From NCBI GenBank assembly GCA_022749755.1, contig CM040453.1, positions 10,611,368 to 10,675,367 on the forward strand: a stretch of 64,000 nucleotides of DNA. Direction: 5' to 3'. How positions within the stretch are numbered: the first letter of the stretch is position 1; each line of letters opens with the position of its first letter. The notes under the pieces are model-generated. The model had not been told where the DNA came from. It searched no databases and was given only the letters and a program-made list of their open reading frames with translations. This stretch comes from Azadirachta indica. Lineage: Eukaryota > Streptophyta > Magnoliopsida > Sapindales > Meliaceae. This document shows, piece after piece, positions 1 to 14,933 of this stretch. A program made the position numbers and the translations under genes.

Positions 1-156
1 CAAGCTTTGTACTTGCTATTTGATTCTTGATAAGTTCTCGACATTCTTCTTCAACAGCCATTTTCCATTTTGGATGAGTCAAGGCATCTTTTACTGATAC
101 TTGTTCTCGTAATAAGAAACATTCAGAAGATGAACTTATGGCTTAAAACATTCCAG
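1..156 (-). mobile_element. Ty1/copia polyprotein fragment
   Basis: The minus strand reads without a stop through a stretch containing VSVKDALTHPKWKMAVEEE. This matches the start of the copia reverse-transcriptase domain, where an 'EAL..PKW..AM.EE' motif precedes the catalytic fingers. Only about 50 codons are visible and the match fades before the usual N-T-W motif; the rest may lie outside the window or be gone. It is a retrotransposon relic, not a host gene. Confidence 0.6.
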
Positions 157-365
157 CTTTCGATCGAGTCACCATGAGATGTGTAATAACACAAAACTTA
201 AAAACAGGCATGAAAAAGCCATTTTTATCTTAACAGTTGATACACGAGAAAGAGTAAAACAACATATATAACGTAATACAGAGGCATGAAAAAGCACCAT
301 AATTATGGAAAACAACAGATATAACTTATTTCACTGATGTGCTCATTCCTAACTATCTATATCAT

Positions 366-1975
366 TTATTGTATGTTTCTTGCCATAAGCCATAGAGCAT
401 TCTTCTTCAACATTGTAATACCAGGTAGGACTTCAAAATCCAAGTCTTCCTTTTCCGTTCCAGCAGGCATTTCCCAATCGAATTTGCAAAGAAGATTAGC
501 AAGTGTAAGTTCCACATTCGTTAATCCCATAAATATTCCTGGACAAATTCTTCGACCAGCACCAAAAGGTATTAGCTCAAAGTTTTGTCCTTTAAAATCA
601 ATAGAGCTACCCATGAATCTATCAGGATCAAATTGTTCTGGGTTATCCCAAGATTCCGGATCTCTACCTATTGCCCATGCATTCACATACGCTATTGATT
701 TGGGTGGTATTTCATACCCATCTACGATGCACTTCTCTGTTGCCTCTCTTGGAACTAGTGGTATTGGTGGTTGTAATCTCAGTGTCTCTTTCACTACAGC
801 CTTAAGATATTTGAATTTATAAACTTCATCTTCATCTACAAAGCTTTTGTTTGTGGTTACATGTCTAATCTCTTCTTGGGCTCTCTTCATTACTCTGGGA
901 TTCTTCATTAGGTAGGTCATGGCCCAAATTACAGCAGCTGCGCTTGTGTCAGTACCAGCAGCAAATACGTCCTGCAAATTAAGAGACACAAATAAGTAAG
1001 ATGATCGATGCAAGGATGATTTTCATATTTAATTTGGAAGCTATAAGATTATATGAATAAATAAAGTCGAGAAGTTAAAGGGAAAATAACCATGAGCACT
1101 CCTTTGATGTGATCCCTAGTGAGATCAATTTTAAATTCACTCTGTTTCTGAAGCTGAAGCAAAACATCGATTATATCCTCTTGCTGATCAGCTTTTGATC
1201 TCTTTGGATCAAGATGGTCGTCTATGAGTTGTTGGTAGAATGCATCCAATTCCTTGAAATTCTTTTCGAGTCGACTAATCATTCCTGTGAGTTTATCGAC
1301 CCAACTCATGAAAGGAAAATAATCGGAGAAAAAGAAACTTCCGAGCATGGCCTGAGTTTCATTCAGTAGCGAATGAAATCTGCTGCTTTCAGTTCCCGCA
1401 TCCTCGTACCTCCTGCCAAAAGCAACTCTACAAGTAATGGCGCTCGTAAGAGACGTCATCATCTCACTTAAGTTGACAGGTTTAGAAGCAACAGCTAATT
1501 TTGTTATCTTTTCAATCATACAAAAAACCTCATCTTCTCGGATGAGACGAAATAGCTGTACTTTATTGGAGTTGAAGAGATGAACAGTGCACAGTTTCCT
1601 CATCTCTCTCCAATAATCATTATAAGGTACAAAAGCCAAATCTGAGCGATTCTAAGTTAATTTTTGCTGGCCAAGAAAGGCAGGCCTGCTAGAAAATTGA
1701 AGATCACGAGTTTTCATGACCTCTTTGGCCATTTTTGCAGAAGAAACAACTAGAATTTGCACGAAACCAAGACGCAAGGACACGAGGGCACCATATTGTT
1801 TGGAGAGATTCCATAGATATCGTTGAGGGTTTGAGCTATCAAATTCGTGTAAGTTACCGATCAAGGGAAGACCTGGAGGACCAGGCGGCCAATTAACGCT
1901 CGTTCTTTTTCTGTGTTTGTTGAGCAAAAACCAGAGGAGAGGAAAAGAGAAAAGGAAAATTATTAGAAAAGCCAT
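366..1975 (-). pseudogene. CYP71-clan cytochrome P450 (CYP83/CYP71-like) with one in-frame stop
   Basis: Two exons, 1975-1091 and 971-366, separated by a 119-bp GT-AG intron at the position usual for CYP71-clan genes, just before the I-helix. They would encode 496 aa, normal family length. Visible in order: an N-terminal membrane anchor (FLIIFLFSFPLLWFLL), the proline-rich hinge PPGPPGLP, the I-helix AAGTDTS, the K-helix ETLR, the PERF-type FDPDRF, and the heme loop PFGAGRRICPG with the axial Cys near residue 438. Codon 108 (1654-1652) is TAG, where relatives have Tyr in 'KLTYN.SDLAFVPY'; the frame continues perfectly on both sides. As read, it gives a 107-aa product without the catalytic domain. 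Such enzymes are ER-bound monooxygenases of specialised metabolism; the substrate cannot be told. It is a very young pseudogene, a segregating null allele, or a sequencing error. Confidence 0.88.
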
Positions 1976-3600
1976 TAATGTTTAATCATCTGTTGAGCTC
2001 CGTGCGAATGGAGAACCTCTATCAATAAAGGATTTATGACGATGTCAGTAGCTAGATGGGACCAGCCTATTATCTGATTCGTAGGTTGGATTCAGTAAAT
2101 TATTTTCTATATACATTACTTGATTTTTACTTTTGATAGTTTATTAGATATTATTTGGGGTTAAAGAATTGGTGGTTGTTCTTTTATTTTTTATTTTTCC
2201 CAGATAACCAGAATTTGGATGCATTGCAGTTGCAGAGGATGTAGGAACGGATCTTGAAAATTTCAGATTCTCAAATACAAGAGTCATTGGCGCCATTGGA
2301 ATGCCTAGTGGATTCATCTCCAGTTCAATATGGAATTCTCTATCCCTTTATTTATTTGGTTGTACTCTAATATAAGTACTGTGGCATGGAATATCTGGAA
2401 AAATCATCTGAATAATCACCATTACTATTGCGTCACTGAAATTCGCTGTCTGAATCATCTTTATATTCGCTAATTATTGGCGTCTTTCGAAGGTAGGGCA
2501 ATGACTGGCTTGTTTCTGTGAAATATATGTTCTCCAGCCCCAATAATGCCAAATTCAACACCACGAAGCTCAAAATTTCAGGTAAGTTTTTCGTACTAAC
2601 AATATCAGAGTATTGGTCAAAGAAAGGAAGTTGCCTGCGGTAGTTGGCACAGGGTCCTGCGTAGCCCTCATCAAATTAGTATTTGCAAAACAGGATGTTA
2701 GATGAACGAATTGGATTTGCATAGATGAGCCATTTCCAGTCAGTTGGGACATTGGATGGATACATCATGAAGCCACTAAGTGTAGGAAGATTGAAACTAG
2801 ACCTGTACAAATCTCACAAAACTGACAACGTTAGTTGCTTAACGACTCCTGGATAAACCCGAAGGAACATCGATTTAGGATAATTTAACAATTATGAATT
2901 GCATTATATCTGTGTCAGATTCTTGCAGTGATTTATCAAGCTTTTGTGCAGGACAGCGGAAGTTGAGAATTATTAGGGAAGCAATAGTGTAAATGCCTGA
3001 ATTACACATTCATGGCTTTGTATCATACACTTTAATTAAGATGTTCTTCCTGGAGATCTTAATAGTCAAGTGTTCACACTCCTAGATAATAAAAATGACC
3101 TTTTCTTTTTTAGAAATGTTCTAATTTCACATTAGTTTCTATTTACTTCATAATTTTTATTTAAGGTCTTCTGCCCATCGGCTTCACCATTTATGGAAGC
3201 AAATAGATGGTTTTTATTACTAATAGTATCAGGAACGAAGAAGGATCAATTTAAAGTCCACTTTTCAGCTGTCACGGGCTATGCAAAACCCCAAAACAAG
3301 CTAGCGCTATAGAACAAGGCCACACTCCTCAAATGCTTGGCTGGAAGCTAGTAACTTGCAAGAGAGCAACCAGAACAAAATTTACAATATAGAGAAGTTC
3401 AACAAGAACCAAAAAGGATTCACATGCTACTCATCCAACTCCGTATTCATGGCAAACCATTTTGGTACTTCGAAGAACCCAAAGATTCTTGTGGAGGAAT
3501 ATGAAATATACATACGGCAGACTTACAGGATGCTTAATGTTACCTCATGGGTTCTCTACTTTTTCAAATTGAATATAAGGACATTTATGGCGTGACTTCA
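1976..3600. other. P450 upstream region and intergenic DNA
   Basis: Upstream side of the P450 gene, then AT-rich DNA with only short chance reading frames. No recognisable gene. The distal part may hold unrecognisable 5' remains of the ABCG relic that follows. Confidence 0.5.
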
Positions 3601-3659
3601 TGCTCACCTTACATCTACATGCAAGTTATACTTATTGATGTGATCTCAGCCAACAACAA

Positions 3660-4056
3660 CATTCCCCAGACAGGTTGGTGTATTTCCAAGAGAAGAGGGC
3701 TAAAATGCACCTTCCAATCTATCCACTATCGTCGGCAGTGGGTGAGATTCCTTGCCTTTTCATTGCAGCACTTGCAGTTGTCGGGATTACGAACAGGCAT
3801 GGCAGGAATTGGAACAGGATCTCTGCAGAATTTCCAAGGTATTGGATTGTGCTATTTATGTTCACAATGTGTGTAACATAATTTGGAATGGTGGTTTGCT
3901 CAATGACTAGCAGCATTTGCTGGTCAACAGTGATCTCATTTGTGGGTGTCAGCTTCTGCTGTGGTGGTTGTCCTGTCAGACATAAGGTTCTCCTGGTGGA
4001 TGTGCTGGACTAATCCATTCCAATTTGCTATGAATGCAATTAATGCAATAGCCTCA
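3660..4056 (+). pseudogene. Decayed ABCG/PDR-type ABC transporter transmembrane-domain fragment
   Basis: The plus strand reads DRLVYFQEKRAKM followed by hydrophobic segments (EIPCLFIAALAVVGI, WIVLFMFTMCVT), then a TAA at 3879. The same frame continues with FGMVVCSMTSS, and after a frame change near 3980 reads SWWMCWTNPFQFAMNAINA. In plant full-size ABCG (PDR) transporters the same order is seen: 'VFYRE.AAGMY' loop, two membrane helices, then 'WW.W.YW..P..Y..NA'. The spacing of about 105 codons agrees. No nucleotide-binding domain was found nearby. With a stop and a frameshift it cannot make a working exporter. The family match rests on short motifs only. Confidence 0.45.
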
Positions 4057-4830
4057 ATCAGTTTTTACTCTAATACAAAGCAATGAACCAGAATGCAGGT
4101 GCCCACGGTTGCCAGATGGGCCATATGTGTCAGCTACAGTCAGAAGTTTGAGCCACAAGAAGGTAGATAGACATACCCCTATTGTCCACAGTGTGCATGC
4201 TCTTTGCTGGCCTCGCTTTCTGTTTTTCATTGTTCTGAAGCAAAACTCACCCCCTCATGTACAGTGTCAGCATACGCATCAGATGACTCTCATTTTGCAA
4301 AATGAAAGATATTGATGAAAATGCTGTACAACAAAATAGCAGAGAAGCATCCAGCAGCAGATAAAATATAGAAGCACTCAGTAGAAGGAAACAACAGCAT
4401 TCTTGTTTCGGCATAAACTTCTGGTGGAAATAACACACAATTTGTATGAACAGTGCAGGCTAAATTAGCATTACCATTATATATATACAGATTTAGTTTC
4501 TTTTTTCTGTTACTTCTTTGTTAACCACAATGGATAATGAAGTATTCGAACATAAGCAAATTAATATTAAACCACTGAATTCAAAGGCTTATATTGATAA
4601 AACAAGCACTCAACAGAGCTTCCAAATTTTTCTACAAGTTCCAGACTTTCTGCCAGTGTAAAAGATACACAAGCAGCATTTGTCATACATGACATGTCAC
4701 TACAGAATCCACATTGCAGAATTGAAACTAGCAGATATGGAGGATTCATTTAATTGTCATGACAGGCAAGTACATGAAAGCATTCAAATTCCTGGTGCTT
4801 ATAAAGGGATGGCTAAATGAAACATGGGAG
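4057..4830. other. Intergenic DNA, including 3' side of the U11/U12-20K gene
   Basis: No supported coding region. The right-hand part is probably the 3' untranslated region of the minus-strand zinc-finger gene that ends at 4831. Confidence 0.45.
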
Positions 4831-5991
4831 CTATCCCCAATCCACAAAGGGAAGAGGTGGATAACCGCCTTCTGGAGGAGGCTTTAATGATGGAGGTAGA
4901 TTGCCCCACGACATTCCCATGCTATCTCTCACCATATCACCTGTGACTTAGAATGAGAAAATAAACATAACCATTATGCCAAAAAAAAAATCGAAGTAAA
5001 TAAAGAATCCATAAATTTATAGAACAATTTAGTTCCAGAAAGGCTACCAGTGAATACAATTTAACCAATACTATGTACAGGTCACTAGCAAATAAGTAAC
5101 CACAAAAATGATTTGGTTTGAAACATTAGTATGGGACAAATAAAAGGGCTTATATTACAATTTGACAGAACCATATCAACGACAACTCAATCGCATGAAT
5201 ATAGGACAAATAAAAAGGCTCATATTACAATTTGACAGAACCATATCAACGATAACTCAATTGCATGAATATAGCACAAATAAAAGGCTTATACTACAAT
5301 TTGACAGAACCATATCAACGATAACTCAATCAAAACCAACAACTGACTAAAATTTACCAGGCAAAGAGGTTCCACCAACTAAATAAATCCTCGGATCAAC
5401 TGAAGATGACTGAGCAGTATCTATAAAGCCTGTAGCTGAGAAACATCGCAACATATTAGATAGTAAAAAAAAAATCTTACTCCAAATTAAACATAAAAAG
5501 TTACAAATTGACCATTACGTACCTACAAAACCTGGAGCCCCAGCATTTGGTGTGTTCTTGGGATGGAAGTACTTGCAAGAATCACCAAATGGGCAAAAAC
5601 CCTTCAAACAAAAATCCATAGAAACAAATACAAGCCCAATTCATTCAACATAATGACAAAATAAAAAGTTCAAAGAACCTATACATGAACAAAAAGAAAG
5701 AAGGATACCGTTTTGACAAATCGATTGCAGACCCCTTTTGGAAATCCTTCTGAGAAAGCTAGGTTTGTGTCTGCAATAAAGAAAATTCAAACCGGACAGG
5801 ATGAAATTTCTGTATAAATTCATGCATAATTTACATAATTTTTTTTTTTAAAAGACCTTACCATTCTGAAAATCGTACCATAGAGCTTTTGCTCGGAGGT
5901 GTTGGATGCTTTGAAGATGGCGTTTTCTGGCAAAAGGAGTGTCTTGAAACTGCTTGTCACAGTAATCGCAGTAATATTTACCCAACGGCAT
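4831..5991 (-). CDS. U11/U12 small nuclear ribonucleoprotein 20 kDa protein (ZMAT5-like zinc finger)
   Basis: Five exons: 5991-5862, 5770-5709, 5601-5523, 5429-5358 and 4940-4831, together 453 nt or 150 aa, all with GT-AG borders and consistent phase. Near the N-terminus is a matrin/U1C-type C2H2 finger (C8, C11, H25, H31; it starts [17 protein letters not shown]) followed by [14 protein letters not shown] finger follows: C58-x8-C67-x5-C73-x3-H77. The C-terminus is proline-rich ([16 protein letters not shown]). Human ZMAT5, the 20K subunit of the U11/U12 di-snRNP that recognises minor introns, has the same layout and length class, so a nuclear role in minor splicing is inferred. Plant databases often call it a CCCH-domain protein. 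Intron 2 starts GTATCCTT, the U12-type donor consensus. Intron 4 holds a 70-bp tandem repeat. Confidence 0.88.
5130..5332. repeat. 70-bp tandem repeat, about 2.9 copies, in intron 4 of the 20K gene
   Basis: Copies start at 5130, 5200 and 5270, each with ACAAATAAAA then TACAATTTGACAGAACCATA and TATCAACGA. Copies differ at only a few bases, so the expansion is recent. It lies wholly within an intron. Confidence 0.9.
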
Positions 5992-6931
5992 TTTGGTTTG
6001 CTTTGTTAGTTGCACAGCTTTTCATTTTTTCTCCACCTGAGAGCCATTCGGATGTTCTCTCTTAAATTTCACTTAACCCCCTGAATTGTTCCGCAATTAA
6101 AAATAAGGAAAATTATTGGTAAGATTGTGCAAGAGAGCTAGCAACATTAGTTTAAGTTAATTTCATAGTACCCCTTCAATTTCCAATAATATGCAAAAGT
6201 ATACCCAGTATTTTCAAAAATGAGATAAGAACGCCAAACAGATAAAGACAGATGATCTAATTTTATCGACCTGGACAAAGCTATGTGGTGCTCTTAACGT
6301 TTAAAAGTAATTCAGCCATTTTGCTACAATTCACTATTAATTACGAAGCGGCCAACTTTCTTCTTCAAATCTCCAGCCATAGTTCTAATATAAATTATAA
6401 GCTATAATTTAATACTGATTACTAAGATTGCATCATGAAGAGTTGTTGAGGATATCGTTGATGAAGAATCATTGGTGGATACGCAAATATCAATTACCAC
6501 AATAAAAGCAACTTTTTCAAAAAGTGCTTTCTTCTCCATCCGGGTTCCCATTGTGTACAGTGTAATGAACAAAAACCTAAAAGCCACTTCCAACCCACCA
6601 TATCAAGTTAAATAATGCGACTTCCGAAGCTCTCCAAAACCAGATAGAAATCTTGGAACACAGAAGATTTAAAATGTCGATTTCTGTCTGCTATGGATGT
6701 TACAATATGTTGCGATACAGGAACAAGATATATCTGAATACCCATTGAGGCTGGGACATGATTTAAGTACCATGATAGATCTAAATCTGCTTTTACATAA
6801 TAATGCGGTAATACATTGAAAAACATTAACAAAAGACGAACAAATACAAACAGCATAGATAGGCAGTAAAACATAACTTGCATGCATTGACAACACATTT
6901 GTCTGATTTTGTTACATTTCATCACATCAAA
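5992..6931. other. Intergenic region between the 20K gene and the GSK3-like kinase
   Basis: Contains the 5' side of the 20K gene (a putative leader just right of 5991) and, on the right, the probable 3' untranslated region of the kinase. No further gene seen. Confidence 0.5.
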
Positions 6932-10914
<3,983 letters not shown>

Positions 10915-12600
10915 TTACAAGATGTAAACGCAACCAATCTTGCTAGTTGTTCAACTCAACTATATCATGCATTTACCTGCTGGAACCAGATGATGCTAAG
11001 AAACTAAGAGATTGGAAGTTACATTTGATGCAAATACCTCAAATCATTCTCCACAACCTACACTGAAAACATTTTAAACTATCAAATCAGTCAATCATCC
11101 CAATCTATTATAACCCCTCCAGATCAGTACACTTTTCCCATAAACACTTACATATTATGCAGCACATGTTCAAGCTTCAAACATGATATCTCAAAATCAA
11201 ACTTCAACTCAAAATTCAAGACCATGTTTCTATCCTTGGTTCAAAACAAGAAATGAATAGAAAATTGGACCACTATTCCACAAAGTGAAGTGGGCATAAA
11301 AATTCACTATCCCGCGGAAGCCTAGTATTTGATTTTCAGTCATAATTCATATTTGTCATTGTGCTTTTAGTTAGTTTTAAGGTATGGTGACAAAAGGTCA
11401 AAGGCTCAGACTATAGGTTTTCTAATCCTTTCTCTAAGTAGAAACTTCAAGATAACGCAAAGAACTTTCTTGTTAATTCATATTAAATTTCAGATGTAAA
11501 GACAACAGAAAAATTCGACCATCCTTCGTTACAGTTTCGTTCTCTTTTTCATCTGTGCCATGATTTCTACTTTGTTTCTAAAGTTCCTCATAAAGCCTTA
11601 AAAGGAGGCATCTTTTCACTAGAATCCATCAGTCCTAGGCTAGCTTTCAATCACATGCACTCGTACCACCAAGACCCGCGAAAAAACCCTACCATTATAA
11701 ATAACCACAAAAATCCCACCATTATGGCTTTGTGATCTAACGACAAACATTTAGAACTCGCTATGACAATAGAGTATCAAAAAGAGTTCATCCGACTTAT
11801 ATTAATAAATGAACCCAACCATTCACACAAAAATAACTACATAACTATTTTATTTCTTTTTCAACTACAGAAGCCACAAACCAAAAAAAATCACAACGCA
11901 ATTCAATATGCAGCAAAATGCTATAGCGATCCCAAAAGATAAAAAAAATCTAACTCACTACAACATAACCATAAAAAGATTCTGCCGATACGTATAATCA
12001 TACTTACACACAGAGAGGAATTTTCATTAACGATGCAAATTTCATAACAGAGCACAAATTATCACAGCAAGAACAACCCTAATAAATACCACTACCAGAA
12101 TAAGCCAAAAAATACTACAATTATAAATTATTAAAAAATTACACCATCAAACAAAGCTAAACTCAAAATCAAAAAATTAAATAAAAATAAATAAAAATCA
12201 TCCACAAGAATTGACCCAAGAAAAAATAAAACCTATAGATCCAAATCAACAGCTCAAACAAAACCCGATCCAAATCCAACAAACCAACGAACAGAAACAA
12301 AAACCCAGCTCAGAAAACACAAAATAGACCAAGAAAACAAAAAAATAAAAAAAAATAAATCATTCATAAGGACTAGAATCAGAATATTACGGTATGTATA
12401 CCGATCGAAAGAGAAAAATCTGGATACGAAGAAAACCCCACTTAAACAACGTCGTTTCGTAAACCGGTGGCTTTAGACGATCACGCAGACGACGGAGAGG
12501 GAAACGAGCGAAGATAATAGACTTTTTTTTTTTCAGTCTTTTATTTTTTTTGGGGTTATGCGAAAGCAATTTGGCTTCTCCCGTTGTTTTTGCTTTCGAC
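10915..12600. other. Upstream region and probable 5' leader intron of the GSK3-like gene
   Basis: No coding potential. Plant GSK3 genes often have a leader intron, and this AT-rich stretch could contain one with a leader exon around 12.4-12.5 kb, but I cannot fix the splice sites. Near 12540-12680 is a long T run followed by a TG-rich microsatellite. Confidence 0.4.
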
Positions 12601-12607
12601 GTTTTTC

Positions 12608-12618
12608 TTTTTTATTTT

Positions 12619-12654
<36 letters not shown>

Positions 12655-12660
12655 GGTGTG
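12608..12660. repeat. Poly-T / (TG)n microsatellite
   Basis: About thirty near-continuous T residues, then repeated TG/GTG. A simple-sequence tract upstream of the kinase gene. Confidence 0.9.
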
Positions 12661-12679
12661 CTATGATGCGCTGGCGACG

Positions 12680-14933
12680 GAAAAATAAATAATAAAATAA
12701 AAAATTAATAATATAATAATGGGCTATTTTATTTTAATTTGTTTGGTTAAGTAGAAAAAATAATAAAAAAGTTAAAGGACAGATTTTGATAAATTTTGTT
12801 GTCTGGATTGATTTTCGCTTTTGTTTGACTATTCAAAGTGGGATTTGAAATTTAAAAAGTGTGGTTTTTTTAATTTTAAAATTTATATTCATAACTTAAA
12901 CAAGGTATTTAAAAGATGATTTATAAAAAATAATTTTAAATTATAAAACTTAAATAAGGTATTCAAAAGATAATTTTAAAAAAATAATAAATTTACATAG
13001 TTATGAAATTTGTATGTCAACTAGTGTAATTGTAACTTTTTTGTTTTAAAAAAGTATATTGAAACCATAATTTTCTATTAAAGGTAATACTAAATTTATA
13101 AAATTAAAATAAAAAAATTATATCCTAACTGATATAACAGTTTACTAGCTGTAATGATAGTAAACTTTGATGATATCATCAAAGTTGTAAATTTTGATTT
13201 TATTCTAATTTTCTTAAAATTTATTTAAGACCTTTCCCACTAACTAATTTGTTAGAGTAACTAAATTTTGTTATTATGTTGACAAAAAAATTATAATTAA
13301 CAATAAGTCTTCAAGTTTTAACGTAACAACAAATAGAATGCTTCTTCTTGAAAACAAAAAAGCTTATGACATGAGTTGTTCTTTAATCTCACGTAAGTTA
13401 TATTGTTTTATATAAGTTGTATGATCCTTTAACGTATAAGGAACATATTAAACCTATTAGTTAATATCCTATTAATAATATAAACCTTTTAATCATAAAA
13501 CATGGATAAAATAAAAAATAGAAAAATAAATATTTAAAGTGAAAACTGACACCATATCAAAATTTTATCAATTATAATATAAACAATATATACATAAGAC
13601 AAATATTAAAGACAACATTTTTTGCAGTTCAATCTAAATGCAAGATACTTTTTATTCAAACACTAATTCAAATGTTTTAAAAGTATCTTAACACTAACAT
13701 GCAAAATTGCCAATTTTTATGTACTTATATTCATGCCAATCGTTTGCAAGAATATGACAAATAAAATGAAAATTTCTGATACATTCATATTTAAAAGTTA
13801 TAAATTCAAAAACAAACATATCATTCACATTTCTATAATAGCCTAACAAGATATTGTTCCCGATCCGGTCCAAAACTAAACCAAACACAGAATAATACTA
13901 GGTATAATCCAACCTAAGATCTATGCCAATTCTTAATACCAAACGCAACCTAATTTCTGGCTTTCAAGAAAGATAGCTCATTTTGTCAAAGAAAAAGTAC
14001 CAAAAATCAAGCTGCAATAGTTGAAAATGTCAGCTTTAGAACAACAACAATACAAATGGCTTTAAGCTTTAGGCTTTAGCTAAAATCACCAAGAAAATTA
14101 CAGTACCCACAAAATCATAAAGCTAAAGCTAAAGTAAACACAAGGCTTCTCAAGTCAACTATCTTTGGAAAAGTAACAAGCAGCCTGCCTAATACATATC
14201 CAAATGGAGGATGAATAATATATGTCTATTTATATAAAAGAAAAATATATTAAAAATAAATAAATAAAGCAAAAAGAACTTCACCTTGCATGTCGTCAAA
14301 GCATTAAAGCAATCCTGGACAAACACAAATCACAGCAAACAAAAGCAAGAAAAAAGAAGGAGTGTGATATGAGGTATTTGACGATATGTTCCAGTGGATA
14401 AGAAGTTTGAAGTCAAATTGGAATCTGACAGAGCTCGATATCTTCGAGTCTATTAGAACACAAAATCTTGAAAATCTAATTTCAGGACACCAAATTTTAC
14501 ATATACCCTACGTTGGTATGAAATCACTGCAAAAAGAGGTCAGCAAACTACCATGGTAGTTCAAATTTTCGCATCTGCAATTCCAGTAGAGTACAAGATT
14601 GTTGTGTTTTTAAACAAACCATTGTATTGTCTCTTATATCTAAAACACCACAAAACCATTCAGGTCATAATCCATGAGCCAAGACCCAGTGTTCGGTAGC
14701 ACTCCACCCAGTCCCCCCACCCAGGCGAAAAAAAAAGGAAAAAAGAAAAAAGGAAGATGGAAGTATTTACAAGTTGAACTTATAACTGCAACAATGCAGA
14801 GAACAAGTAGCAATTGCTACATTTCTTCAACACTTCTGGGAAGCCTGGAACTCAAACTAAGTCCCAAATGTTTTTACGTCCATAATAAAAGAATCTCCAT
14901 AGTGCCATTAAAGAATAATATTTTCAACCCACG
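12680..14933. other. Gene-free AT-rich intergenic DNA
   Basis: Between the kinase upstream side and the 3' end of the RPAP2-like gene. No reading frame of recognisable family. It includes a 24-bp perfect palindrome at 13163-13186 and short CTTTAGCT-type inverted motifs near 14060-14130. Confidence 0.5.
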
